From Marivirga lumbricoides (GTDB lineage: Bacteria > Bacteroidota > Bacteroidia > Cytophagales > Cyclobacteriaceae): 64,000 nucleotides of DNA. The notes beneath the pieces are model-generated. The model saw only the letters and a program-made list of their open reading frames with translations. It searched no databases and was not told the origin of the DNA. This document shows, piece by piece, positions 55,601 through 64,000 of this stretch. Location of the stretch: assembly GCF_014636295.1 (NCBI RefSeq), contig NZ_BMEC01000006.1, positions 1 to 64,000 of the forward strand, read 5' to 3'. How positions within the stretch are numbered: the stretch's first letter is position 1; each line of letters starts with the position of its first letter. The translations under genes and the position numbers were made by a program.

Positions 55601-57819
55601 TCAAAAGTGAATTTCCAGTCAGTAGCGGTTTTAGTAAGAGAGACTTCTATTTTTTCGAGGGTGATGTCTTTTAATGAAGCAGGTAGGTTCAGTTGATCAT
55701 TTGGGTCAATTCCAAACCGATCTTCAAAGAATAAAAGCAGCTCATCAATGGGCAAGTGCTCCATACTTCCGTGAAAAGAGAGTGCCATTTTCTTTTCTTG
55801 AGTATTACTATCATTTATTATTTCTCTCTTGGAATCTAATTGTAAATTAATCGCAGGTATTTCCTTACCTAATTCATTGGTGAATGCCGGACGAAGTGTA
55901 AAGTGGATGATCGCTTCCCATTGCAAAGTCTCCTGCCAATATAGTTCTAAGAAAAAGAAATCAAAGGGGACTGAAACGTTCTCTCCACTCTGAACATGCA
56001 ACAACAATGACAATTCGTTTTTTCGACCTTCTTCCTTTGCTTCTCCTCTGGGAATAATAATGTTAGCATAAACCCTCTCAATAATCAAATCCAGATTAAA
56101 AGAATCAGCCAATTTTTTAGCCTCATCATGCCCTGCTTTGGTTAAATGATCTATTTTAAAATAAGGAATTACATCACTTATTCCTAAAGAAAAAGGAGCC
56201 GTTTGCGCCATCAAGGACCATCCCCAATCATGTGTGTAGGATGCGCTCATGGTAAGGTCAACTGCTCCCAAATGAAAGCGACCTGACATATCTAAATTCT
56301 CGATATGATTGTTTTGATAAGCAAACTGTAGATCAAGGTGAGACATGCTAAAGGTATGCCCTGCAACCTCAAAACTTAAGCTTGAATCTAATTCAAGAAT
56401 AAACTGAACCGTCCAATTCTCTCTTTTTTGCACCATTAAACTCATCTCTGCTATGGAAATTACAGGGGATTCTTCACCTTCTTTTGGGAAACAGTCCTTC
56501 AAAGCTGGTAAAAGCTTATGAAATCCATCTGATTGCACGCCATGACCTGTACTTAAATCGAGTAAAAGGGCTTGCTCCGAGGAGTTATACATAGCATCTA
56601 GACGAGTTCCTGCCATTTGGGCCCATCCGCTGATAGTAAAATCAATTTTCTGATTTTTTGAGAATGGAGAGGTTACTGCTAAAGCTACTCGAGGTTGTAA
56701 TTGAATAAGGCCCTCCTCAGCAGGAGGAGTTTTTTCAAGAAACTGAATAGGTTGACGCGCAGAAATCACTATCTCTGCATGTCGGATTGCGACTGCAGGT
56801 GAAAATTCCATTTCCATCGCTAAATGGTCAATTCCAATACTACCTGAGCCACTTTTGTGCATCTCCATCAAAATAGGATCATCTTCAGGTAAGAATTGGG
56901 CAAGGATATGTTCAATGTCTGGCAAATCAGAGACATTTAATGACAAGCGTTTATGTTCCCAATTCAGTCTCCCACTAAATGCAACATCACGTTCCGAATC
57001 AAAAGGAGTTTTAATATGACCATTTAAGCCGATATGAGCCAAACTGAGTTGCTTTTCCCTGAAGTTAAACCCAAAGCTGAGTTGCTCTGGTTTTAATTGC
57101 AATTCTCCTTCCCCATGTTTCCTTTCAGTTTCGTGGAACAGCTCCTTTAATTCAATGATAAACTGAAAGAAATAAGCACCTGCTCTGGGCTGCAAGTTTA
57201 ATGTCACACCAATCTCACTCTTAGATGGAATCTGAAAACCAGGAGAAATCGAAAATTGACCCAAATTGGCCTGAATCCGACAACTTAAACCAATGGGTAA
57301 ACCAAAAGGCACCTCCGCACCGCATCGTTCTTTTATTTCAGCAGTAGAGAAATCTCCTGAGGAATAATAAAGACCAGAAATAGATTGATCCTGTACTGGG
57401 CTAAGAGAGCTACTTGCTTCATCGTTGCCAATCTGGTCTGCAAAATTATCTATTCCACTTAAGGCCGAAAAGAGATACTCTAATTTTTTAGAAAAATTTA
57501 ATTGAAGGATAAAATGACGTTGAGGCGTTTTATTTCCATTGGTACTGATAACATCAAATACCCAGAAGGTGCCCTTAATATTTTCTAAACCAAAAAGCTT
57601 GGGAAAACAGCCTTCTATGCGATAGCAGTTTTCATTGACCTCCTTAGGGGTTTCAAATTGGAAATTCCTTGGAGAGGTTTGGAGGGCATGTCCTAATTCA
57701 AGGGCATGTAAAGTACCTAATACAGCTCCAGAAAGTGCTTTTACGTTATTAATTTCAGAGAGCGAATCCCAGAGTTTTTTAGTTCCCATATCCATTTGTT
57801 TAGTCAATGTCCATCCCAT
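52699..57819 (-). CDS. Giant DUF6603-domain protein
   Basis: A 1706-residue protein composed mostly of amphipathic beta-strands. The region about 1010-1460 is a DUF6603 domain, recognised by FVLTLGGYHAQFNVPSHYPQ, then VPRLGFHWQV and YFALTPNALMAGG. The remainder (about 150-1000) has repeated long beta-strand segments of similar style (LSFGFNFREKQLSLAHIGLNG), so the whole could form an extended beta-structure. No signal peptide is seen. The function of the domain is not known. The start overlaps the upstream effector gene by 20 bp; Met9 or Met11 are possible alternative starts. Confidence 0.78.
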   Translation of the reverse strand: MGWTLTKQMDMGTKKLWDSLSEINNVKALSGAVLGTLHALELGHALQTSPRNFQFETPKEVNENCYRIEGCFPKLFGLENIKGTFWVFDVISTNGNKTPQRHFILQLNFSKKLEYLFSALSGIDNFADQIGNDEASSSLSPVQDQSISGLYYSSGDFSTAEIKERCGAEVPFGLPIGLSCRIQANLGQFSISPGFQIPSKSEIGVTLNLQPRAGAYFFQFIIELKELFHETERKHGEGELQLKPEQLSFGFNFREKQLSLAHIGLNGHIKTPFDSERDVAFSGRLNWEHKRLSLNVSDLPDIEHILAQFLPEDDPILMEMHKSGSGSIGIDHLAMEMEFSPAVAIRHAEIVISARQPIQFLEKTPPAEEGLIQLQPRVALAVTSPFSKNQKIDFTISGWAQMAGTRLDAMYNSSEQALLLDLSTGHGVQSDGFHKLLPALKDCFPKEGEESPVISIAEMSLMVQKRENWTVQFILELDSSLSFEVAGHTFSMSHLDLQFAYQNNHIENLDMSGRFHLGAVDLTMSASYTHDWGWSLMAQTAPFSLGISDVIPYFKIDHLTKAGHDEAKKLADSFNLDLIIERVYANIIIPRGEAKEEGRKNELSLLLHVQSGENVSVPFDFFFLELYWQETLQWEAIIHFTLRPAFTNELGKEIPAINLQLDSKREIINDSNTQEKKMALSFHGSMEHLPIDELLLFFEDRFGIDPNDQLNLPASLKDITLEKIEVSLTKTATDWKFTFECDTKIITEQATKEHEEKSIATQLIFTVEKHINAESKENEYQVDLAGHLFIPITANKTLNFGLHFHHDPEKDWLLASYQGEVDIPVSQLLESWLHSETKWPELSLKISNACIFIQSKKNAGEENAEEKKRERSVYFGVEMASSIQLKEMPFLKTLLTDDLTAGIEQFRVAYTSSDIDKNTLTHLSKEFKVSLKEAGIYDLPVPQSEKGGMEALGKGFHLSGKLKLGKDYDKLFSVGPEVEEESSHNKQANETVEESNKQLRAATPSLSSSEESSLVGKWFKVGKTLGPLTISRLGIQYDYQKQDLWILLDAGLEMAILEVSVDGLGIGSPLSNFKPKLRLSGLGVDFHKDPLEIGGALIFQEPTGKLSDATTFSGMLTLQFKALGLSVFGSYTDALGEPSFLVYGVLDYPIGGPPFFLVEGLAAGVGINRRVQYPSIDELNRFSLIDAVISSENKLLTDRISRMEKDLKAELGSYFFAAGVKFSTFKLLNSFVLLILGIGEHTELDLLGYSLLTAPLPLDDSGEEKTKIDPIAQARLLVHAAFRPDAGTLQVEARLDAENSFLVSRNCKLQGGFAFYAWFKEEDVKNGDFVLTLGGYHAQFNVPSHYPQVPRLGFHWQVDPHMLFKGELYFALTPNALMAGGLLEGNWKKDHFEASFRLALNLLMQWQPFHYEGDFSLSIKVAYSDDFLQIELELTTEIAIWGPEFGGIAHLKLLILEIDVDFGAPKVEKIEKLGWKDFAKAFLSPVSETGTIPDAFSCRVSRGLIAGAAEGSKNLLGTVDPSALEIFLESTVPISNVEINGEKSKANKEISIAPMNRQNVNSTLHLTVKHEGEKINDFEFDPVLKNAPAALWGKQLKPELNSSTTIENCLFGYRIAVKPELFHQDNNSIQFPTTDLEALLIEPNVSSKVLDPLEWHPLNEEVLLKLYSNTASSSILSAFGIQPTLKKERKVFQPIQLLRPFNIPTQ

Positions 57820-60769
57820 CAGTCTCGCGGGCCCTCAACTTTTCTGTAAACCAGAGGTCAAAAGCTTCCTGGCCAAGCAGCACAAAGCGAACAGTATTTT
57901 GAATGATCAAAAATTGATTGCGGTCAAAAAATTCACTTTGTCCCTCGAAAGTGTAATCAAAGATTTTAACTGTTTTTTTATCAGAGCCTTTATGAATTTT
58001 GTAGCGGATGAAGGCTGAGATTGGTATAGGGGTTTCTAATAAAGGAACTTTCGAATCTCCCTGAGAACTATCAGTATTTATTGAAGTGTCTGAAGAATCA
58101 TCGCTCTCTTCATCCATTGTAACATCATCAGCTGTTGTTGAATTACCTTCAATTTTTCTTTTTTTAGCAATTCTCGCTGCATCTCCGGGAGCCAAAGATG
58201 TTGCTTTTCGCTTTCGAGTCTCTGTTTCTATATTTTTTTCGAACAAATAAGCCGTTGATCGCAGTTCATATCTATTAGCTTGCGAGTGAGGATCGTTTTT
58301 TTTGATTACATAAGATTGTGCAGACTCTATAGCCAGTTGCTCGGTATTGCAATGCTTACTACCGCTTACAAAATTTTCATGTTCAGATGGACCATTAAAA
58401 GCATTGGCTTGTAAATGACACCATTCCTGACGACTTGGTAATTTTAATCCTTCTTCGTTTTCCTCAACTTGATTATATTTTATGCTATCCCATATTTCTC
58501 TGGCCTGAGTTTCTTCAAGAAAGAAATTATTTGTAAAGTCTGTGGCGCTACCTGTAAAATCTGCTGGTATAAGATTTTTAAATGCTCCTTTCAAGTACCT
58601 TTTCATGACCGAGTTGGCCGAGTCTCGGAGATCTTGATTTGGTTTTATAAGATCACGTTCATTTTTATATCGTTGAGATCGAAAAATTTTATTAGATCTC
58701 TTGTCGTGCTTGAAAAGTTTTTGATGCAGCCATTTAAAATTTTCTTCAATTTGAAATGATGCAGGATAGGCTGGCGTTAGGGGAGCATTTTTTTCACAAG
58801 CTTTTACAATCGTATTTGTCGTTTTATCAATCAGCCGATAATAACGGAAATTAAAAATATCCATAATTGGCTTAACTTCAGCAATCATTGATTTCTGCAC
58901 ACCCAATGTACTCGAATCAATAAAACCTGGAAGATTGATTTGTACGTATTCCTTTTCTTTATGAGTTATAAAATGATATTTTATGAAGGATAGTGCCGTA
59001 TCATTTGAAGGCACTATATCTTTAGGGGGAATATAGTTATCAGGGTTTAAACCAATAAACCGACCCAAGTATTGGCCCAAAAGATCATTATCATACCGAT
59101 CCGTTAAATACTCAGAGAAATTACCACCACAAGACCAAAGGTAATCTTCATCAGTTACGCTATCGGCACGCCCTATCCCAGAGAATCCACCACCAGCTGG
59201 AATGGTAAACACACCTAATTTAAACCTATCTGTTAATGAATTTGATTCGTATTTTTCATTTATAGTGTATATAAATTTCCACTTTCTGTTAAAAGAAAAA
59301 AATCCCATGAATGAAAAAGACCAGTCATTTTCTTGTGATATGAAATTAAATATCGCTTTTCGATCTATTCTTTTACTAACTGGCTTCCATTTTCCTCTAT
59401 TTGATGACCATATAAAAGTTGTTATTTCGTCTGCTTTTGAAAAGATATTGGATTTATAAAATATATTTTCTCCCTCATATTTTTTCCAGAAGATTGATGA
59501 GTTATCGACACTTTCCAAGTAAATTTTCCCACTTATTTCTACTTTTCCATTTCTAATATTGGGCTTTTTTGTTCCTGATTTAATTAGATATTCTTTACCA
59601 TTGTCTAAAAATGGGTAAAACTCTCTAAATATAAATTCATTTCCTTTTATAGTTAAAACAGGCCTATTACCTGTGCTAATCATATTATTTGCATATTCAT
59701 CTTTTAATCCAACTTCCACAGGGTAATGAAATTTTAAGGTAAGACGAGGTCCTGGAAATTCATCTTTAGTTAATAAAAGTATATTGTCGAATAACTCCAC
59801 CGTTTTTTCTTGTAATTGAATCATTATTGTGTTGAAGACTTCTTCTCTTATAATAGAAGTTTTCATCTTTAAACTGAGGCTTAGATAATGGTGTCCCTTA
59901 CTGTTTAGTATTTTTCTATACCAACCTCTAAATACCAAGCGAAGTGAATCTCCTAGATCTTCTATATTAGATGAGAAATCCAGATAAGTGGCTAGTAGGA
60001 GTCGACTTTTTTCAAGGTTAAGTTGATCAATATTATTCAGAAAATAATTTTCGATTATTAACCCTGTCTCAGCTTTTTCCTTAAGTACTATGTTTTCAAA
60101 ATACTCTATTAAACCTGCTACTTTTATTCTATCCAATAGTGTTTCTCCTGGACGCATTACACTTAATCTTTCTGCTTTTTCAAACAATATTTTAAGTAAC
60201 GCCTTTCGAGAATGTTCTTCTGCTTTTCCTAAAGTAGGTACCCAACTAATTTCACCTGAACCTCCAATATACATCAGTAGTTCTTCTAACCAATTTTCAT
60301 TATTAGATTGAGCTTCAGGCAGTTTTGGAGCTTCATTTAATTCTATTCCCAGAGTTTTACAAAACTCATTTTCTATTTCCGTTTTTTTTAATTTAACTTG
60401 CTCAGTAAAATATTTTAATTCTTTGTCCCTAACAGGTATATCAATCTGATTATCAGTATTTTTTAAATTAAATTTTTCTAATAGTCTTATTATCCTATTA
60501 ATAAGTTCATTTTTTAATGCATCATCAAAAAGAACTGGTTTTACTCTAATTTCTGTAACAGATTGTCTCGTAAGGATATTTTCAAAACTAATTTCTCTTA
60601 CTAATCGAGCATACTCTATAAGTTGCTCTTCTTTTAAAAACCGGAAACAATTGGCAAACACCTCTACATGGTTTGTGCTTTCACCAATATTCTCCCACAA
60701 AGCCTGAGCATGCTCCGTATAAGGTGATTTATCAATTAAACTGAAATCAAATACTTCTTTTAGTTTCAT
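57800..60769 (-). CDS. Putative nuclease effector with nuclear localisation signal
   Basis: A 989-residue protein. Residues 1-680 have no recognised domain. About 690-830 contain a nuclease-like motif: WCHLQANAFNGP with His785, then ENFVSGSKHCNTEQLAIE, reminiscent of the His/Asn motifs of toxin endonucleases. Residues 852-872 form two basic clusters, RKRK and AKKRK, ten or so residues apart, which fits a bipartite eukaryotic nuclear localisation signal. An acidic Ser/Asp-rich tract follows (about 878-910), then a 75-residue tail. The coding DNA from about 58.8 to 60.7 kb is visibly richer in A and T than its neighbours, suggesting separate acquisition. The activity is an inference from motifs. 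Confidence 0.6.
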   Translation of the reverse strand: MKLKEVFDFSLIDKSPYTEHAQALWENIGESTNHVEVFANCFRFLKEEQLIEYARLVREISFENILTRQSVTEIRVKPVLFDDALKNELINRIIRLLEKFNLKNTDNQIDIPVRDKELKYFTEQVKLKKTEIENEFCKTLGIELNEAPKLPEAQSNNENWLEELLMYIGGSGEISWVPTLGKAEEHSRKALLKILFEKAERLSVMRPGETLLDRIKVAGLIEYFENIVLKEKAETGLIIENYFLNNIDQLNLEKSRLLLATYLDFSSNIEDLGDSLRLVFRGWYRKILNSKGHHYLSLSLKMKTSIIREEVFNTIMIQLQEKTVELFDNILLLTKDEFPGPRLTLKFHYPVEVGLKDEYANNMISTGNRPVLTIKGNEFIFREFYPFLDNGKEYLIKSGTKKPNIRNGKVEISGKIYLESVDNSSIFWKKYEGENIFYKSNIFSKADEITTFIWSSNRGKWKPVSKRIDRKAIFNFISQENDWSFSFMGFFSFNRKWKFIYTINEKYESNSLTDRFKLGVFTIPAGGGFSGIGRADSVTDEDYLWSCGGNFSEYLTDRYDNDLLGQYLGRFIGLNPDNYIPPKDIVPSNDTALSFIKYHFITHKEKEYVQINLPGFIDSSTLGVQKSMIAEVKPIMDIFNFRYYRLIDKTTNTIVKACEKNAPLTPAYPASFQIEENFKWLHQKLFKHDKRSNKIFRSQRYKNERDLIKPNQDLRDSANSVMKRYLKGAFKNLIPADFTGSATDFTNNFFLEETQAREIWDSIKYNQVEENEEGLKLPSRQEWCHLQANAFNGPSEHENFVSGSKHCNTEQLAIESAQSYVIKKNDPHSQANRYELRSTAYLFEKNIETETRKRKATSLAPGDAARIAKKRKIEGNSTTADDVTMDEESDDSSDTSINTDSSQGDSKVPLLETPIPISAFIRYKIHKGSDKKTVKIFDYTFEGQSEFFDRNQFLIIQNTVRFVLLGQEAFDLWFTEKLRARETDGMDID

Positions 60770-60773
60770 CTCC

Positions 60774-62633
60774 TTACAATTTCATGATAAAAGCCAGTGT
60801 GTAATAGGCTGGGCGGTTGTCAAAAGAACTCACCTCTATTTTTTTATTGTTAGCATCCAGGCGTCCAGCTATGTTTTCTGTGTGATAGGTACGAGTATGA
60901 TATAGTTCTTTTCTTTCTGGTTTTATGGGTTGTAGCACCCACTCCGTTACCTTCGCAAATGTATCTTGTGGTGAAGGTCCTGCTTTCATCTTAAAGGTGT
61001 GTTTATGATCTGGTAAATGCTTCTCATTTAAAACCATTTTATTTTTACCATTTACTCTTGTACTATCTTCATTATCAAATAGTTTGGCTATACCTCCCAT
61101 TATAAACCGATCGATCAGATTGGGTGTCTTGGTTTTACCATCGGCAAGGGTATTTTTCCCATCGCATAGCACCCAACCAACAGGCACCTTGCTACCACTC
61201 CACATAATGATGGCTCCTGCCGGCAATAAATCATAGCCGTTTTCTTTGAGTTTTCCTGAGGCATTGATGTCTCCTTCTACATCGAGAGCGTGCTTTGGTT
61301 CAAAATTTTCATCATGACCAATGTGCACTTTGCCGGACTCCTTATGGATATTGAAAACATACCTACCCAGGCTGGTAAGCCAGATCCCAACATTTTTGAC
61401 GGTATTCCCGATAAATGCACTTTCTTTATCATCTAACCACAATCCTCCATCCTTGCTGTCAGAATGCATTCGGCCTTTTACTTTTAATGCTGTAGCAAAC
61501 TCTCCTTTTGTAGCTACTGTTAATGTTGCATCACCAGGCTCAATTCCAATACCCACATTGCCTTTTTTAAAAGCGAGTGGAGATACTTGTATGGGCAATG
61601 CCACAGCGCTATCCCAATAGCCAGGTAAGTTTACGTAGTGAATGTTAAGAAAATAAGTATCAGATTCTGTAGTGGGTGTTACTGTAAGATCGAACTCCAG
61701 GTATTTATCCTTATCCAATTCAATAAGATTATCTTCATTATTAAAGATCCAATGCCCATCATTTTCATCGTACTTCAATGAATTGCTTGTATCTATTTTT
61801 GCTTTAACCTGTTCTGCTATGTCCTCTTTTTTGAATTGAATTGCATTAATTTTCAATCCATTGGCAGTAAAAAATAGTTTGGTTGGTTTTTGCACATCTG
61901 TTGAAAATAATAAAGGACGGTCACGCTGTGTATTGAGCATTCTCAGACGAATGGTTTGTTGTTCTCCATTATTTAGTAACCTATGATTCCCCATCCAGCT
62001 AAACAATAGGGGCGCAATCCGGTGCCCTGTGTGATTGACTACGTTTAATAATTGCTGGCGAGTGCCGTACATTAAAAAAGCCAAATCATTTTCATAAGCA
62101 ATGTTTTTAAACAGCAATTCTACCTGAGTAGTACGTGCGCCATTGCTTGGGGTAGCTTGTAAGTTACCAAGGGTCAAAATGAGAGCGCTTGAGAGAGATG
62201 ATTCTTCCCCACTTAATTCTTCTTCCGTTAAAGCAAGTCTCTCAGGAATGATGACAAGTGGTACATCACCCGTGTATAGAAAGTAAATAGTAACCCCTTC
62301 CTTTACTGCATTACCCACTATAGCCGGGCTGACTTTCCAATCTGTTCCTAAATCGGGTGTTACTATAGAAACCTCCCCCTTGGCATTGGATTGCAATAAA
62401 CCTCTTCTAAACCGCAGGGCAAAATGATAATTATCAGGGCCAGCCTCATTTTCTTCTGTGCTTTTTTGGATGCAAATAGTGCGATCAGAGATGTTGGTGA
62501 TTTGACAATGAAGCGTATGCTTGTGAGGGTCATGATCAATATAGAGTACTGCCTGATCTTCAGGGTTGAACAGACTCATACCAATGAGATGGCCTGGTAA
62601 AATATCAGCATTATTTGTTTCCATTTCTTCCAA
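60774..62633 (-). CDS. Fibre-like protein with phage tail-collar domain
   Basis: A 619-residue protein. The N-terminal 350 residues are beta-rich and unrecognised. From about 360 a fibre stalk of the NVGIGIEPGDATLTV type begins (KALDVEGDINASGKL is typical of structural stalks before collar or endosialidase-chaperone domains). From Asp468 a tail-collar domain follows (LPAGAIIMWSGSKVP, GWVLCDG, TPNLIDRFIMGG). Such proteins are tail fibres of phages or phage-derived injection particles, or surface adhesins. It lies 4 bp before the effector gene and 19 bp after the upstream gene. Confidence 0.75.
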   Translation of the reverse strand: MEEMETNNADILPGHLIGMSLFNPEDQAVLYIDHDPHKHTLHCQITNISDRTICIQKSTEENEAGPDNYHFALRFRRGLLQSNAKGEVSIVTPDLGTDWKVSPAIVGNAVKEGVTIYFLYTGDVPLVIIPERLALTEEELSGEESSLSSALILTLGNLQATPSNGARTTQVELLFKNIAYENDLAFLMYGTRQQLLNVVNHTGHRIAPLLFSWMGNHRLLNNGEQQTIRLRMLNTQRDRPLLFSTDVQKPTKLFFTANGLKINAIQFKKEDIAEQVKAKIDTSNSLKYDENDGHWIFNNEDNLIELDKDKYLEFDLTVTPTTESDTYFLNIHYVNLPGYWDSAVALPIQVSPLAFKKGNVGIGIEPGDATLTVATKGEFATALKVKGRMHSDSKDGGLWLDDKESAFIGNTVKNVGIWLTSLGRYVFNIHKESGKVHIGHDENFEPKHALDVEGDINASGKLKENGYDLLPAGAIIMWSGSKVPVGWVLCDGKNTLADGKTKTPNLIDRFIMGGIAKLFDNEDSTRVNGKNKMVLNEKHLPDHKHTFKMKAGPSPQDTFAKVTEWVLQPIKPERKELYHTRTYHTENIAGRLDANNKKIEVSSFDNRPAYYTLAFIMKL

Positions 62634-62652
62634 TTGTTTTTATTCTTGGTCA

Positions 62653-64000
62653 TTATTTACTTACCTCTTTTGCAGCTTGCAATTGCACCCTTCCTTCTCG
62701 AATACAAAGCTGCTCAGGAAGTTTTGTTAGATTCGGGTCTTTAAAGCTCAGCTGTCCGGCTTCTGGCCCTACCCACTTCCACTGGTGGTGGATCAATTTG
62801 GGCAGTTGCATAGCTATTTCATTTTCCGGAGTTATGATAGGACCAGCAAAAAGACTTCCATTCAATTTACCCAATGCTTGTTGATAATGTATTGCCGGAA
62901 GATCAATCGATTTTACCGGTAAAACGCCACAACTTATGTGTACTACTCCAAAAGGATTAATCAACATTCCCAAATGTTTAGATTCATCGTTCAGAAAGGT
63001 CTTTAAATAGTCGGGAGTTTCCTCTTCCTTCCTATTGCCATTTAGTGCTTGCGGTAAGTGCCATTCACTTATTTTAAGAAGGTTTTGTTTTTCCTCATCT
63101 TTCTCCCATTCCCACCAGCTCATTACGCCATCATTTAATTGGTGGTGTTCCCCTATCCGAACAGGTACTTCTACTTCTGTAAAGCCATTGGATGCATCTG
63201 AGCGTTGCTGTGCAGTAATTTTTCTCCAGGTTTCATCCCAGCTGCCATTGGTTTTTGGGCTACCCTGCAGTTCTATGCTCAGCTGGGCGTGCACTATGGC
63301 TAAAGGATTTCCAAATAGAAGAGCTACGAAATCATCATCTTGCGCAGTTTCTGGTTCTGTATGCTCTGTGGCTTCATGAAACTGAAGCAATAAGTCATTT
63401 ATTCGCTCATCAGAGACAGCCAGGTATTCTTTTAAAAATTTAGCAAACCCACGTAATGACTGATCCTCAATACTTGTTATTTCTAATTCCTGCTCACTAG
63501 CCAGGGAAACTAATTTACCCTTTTCTCTAAATGCTCCTATCGCCTCGCCTTCATGATTAAATAGTAAGAGTTGTCTTTCTAAAAATTCTGGTAGCAACCA
63601 GCCGGCAATAGGCGAACTGCTTTCAATGCCATGAGATTCAAGGTGATTCATTTCCCGCTGTATCCAACGGAAGTTCAGGCGTGCAGCCTGTAAAATACGC
63701 ACTGGCAGTCGCAAATGGCCTTGCTTTGCATTTCGCATCTTTTTTGTGCCATGTACCTTACCAATGGCTAAATCTTTGTGTTGACCAAAACTATCAACTA
63801 AGCGTAAATCCTCAAATTTGATTTCACCTGAACTAATGGGATGAAAGTCGTTAAAAGGCAAAGGCGCAGCGAGTGTTTCACGATCTACTGCTAAACGTAC
63901 TCTGTCAGCAAACTCCTGGTATTCCTGAAATCCTAAAGGATCGGCAATCGGTAATTGCCAGCCCCAACGGTGCCCTGTTAGTGCATTGTTAAAACCAGTT
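62653..64000 (-). CDS. Large DUF6603-associated protein, 5' end outside the window
   Basis: This is the C-terminal 449 residues of a longer protein; the frame is open to the window edge, so the apparent TTG start at 63861 is not real. The visible part begins GFNNALTGHRWGWQLPIADP and continues GFQEYQEFADRVRLAVDRET, a segment I associate with the large unknown proteins that accompany DUF6603. Trp-rich beta-strand stretches follow (HHQLNDGVMSWWEWE, HHQWKWVGPEAG). No catalytic motif is seen. It is the first visible gene of the operon. Confidence 0.7.
   Translation of the reverse strand, partial: TGFNNALTGHRWGWQLPIADPLGFQEYQEFADRVRLAVDRETLAAPLPFNDFHPISSGEIKFEDLRLVDSFGQHKDLAIGKVHGTKKMRNAKQGHLRLPVRILQAARLNFRWIQREMNHLESHGIESSSPIAGWLLPEFLERQLLLFNHEGEAIGAFREKGKLVSLASEQELEITSIEDQSLRGFAKFLKEYLAVSDERINDLLLQFHEATEHTEPETAQDDDFVALLFGNPLAIVHAQLSIELQGSPKTNGSWDETWRKITAQQRSDASNGFTEVEVPVRIGEHHQLNDGVMSWWEWEKDEEKQNLLKISEWHLPQALNGNRKEEETPDYLKTFLNDESKHLGMLINPFGVVHISCGVLPVKSIDLPAIHYQQALGKLNGSLFAGPIITPENEIAMQLPKLIHHQWKWVGPEAGQLSFKDPNLTKLPEQLCIREGRVQLQAAKEVSK

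Noticed and set aside
63861-64000. Gene start at TTG 63861
   Set aside because: The same frame is open to the window edge and encodes conserved-looking sequence upstream, so the gene is cut by the window.

Overview
The window is chromosomal DNA of a Bacteroidota bacterium, most likely of the order Cytophagales. The reasons are the low GC content, a Por/T9SS type-A C-terminal sorting domain on a xylanase, SusC-like receptor architecture with an N-terminal carboxypeptidase-regulatory-like domain, lipoproteins with a Cys-Asp/Ser-Asp rich +1 region, and promoters of the Bacteroidota type (TTG about 18-19 bases upstream of TAnnTTTG). Genus and species cannot be read from the sequence.

Layout. 1-3.4 kb: repeat-rich intergenic DNA around a CPA1 cation/proton antiporter. 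3.4-13.3 kb: a receiver-only response regulator, then a minus-strand cluster (ABC ATPase, TonB receptor, two ABC-2/DUF3526-type permeases, a periplasmic M14/AstE-AspA hydrolase) plus a nearby lipoprotein. The cluster and the lipoprotein share a near-identical palindromic operator overlapping the -33 element, so they probably form one regulon. 13.3-19.5 kb: an SDR oxidoreductase, a large hybrid histidine kinase, and a secreted GH11-CBM-T9SS xylanase with operator-like palindromes upstream, followed by a 0.5-kb element with perfect 20-bp terminal inverted repeats. 19.5-25.6 kb: oxidative pentose phosphate genes gnd, zwf and pgl, then glnS. 25.6-27.1 kb: three tandem units of about 0.4-0.53 kb made of small palindromes. 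27-35 kb: a MazG-type pyrophosphatase, a DUF2461 protein, two lipoproteins, an acyl-CoA ligase, and an unusual alpha/beta-hydrolase - cyclase-like - AraC fusion.

35.3-46.8 kb is a plus-strand defence island flanked by a 31-bp exact direct repeat. Next to the left repeat lies a decayed piece of rtcB. The island holds a complete Wadjet/MksBEFG-type operon (kleisin, MksE, SMC, Toprim nuclease). Fourteen bases downstream is a 1672-residue protein with an N-terminal sacsin/GHKL ATPase, an AlbA_2/Schlafen-like domain and a C-terminal caspase-like protease with His and Cys in place. I read this as a five-gene plasmid-sensing plus proteolytic-effector system.

46.8-50.5 kb is an RNA-repair locus on the minus strand: slipin then rtcB. 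It is preceded by a 0.7-kb leader that contains tRNA-like sequence in circularly permuted order. Two contiguous units each have the T arm and 3' acceptor strand before the 5' acceptor strand and D arm, with seven-pair acceptor stems across short linkers. One has its ends in the anticodon loop, the other in the variable arm. Upstream are a degenerate tRNA-Gln-like sequence, several strong hairpins, and two tiny ORFs each followed by an intrinsic terminator. This is the most unusual non-coding structure in the window.

50.8-64 kb is a minus-strand operon of five large genes running off the right edge: a DUF6603 protein with two companions, a tail-collar fibre-like protein, and a 989-residue putative nuclease effector carrying a eukaryote-style bipartite nuclear localisation signal. 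It looks like a surface or injection-related module with a toxin cargo.
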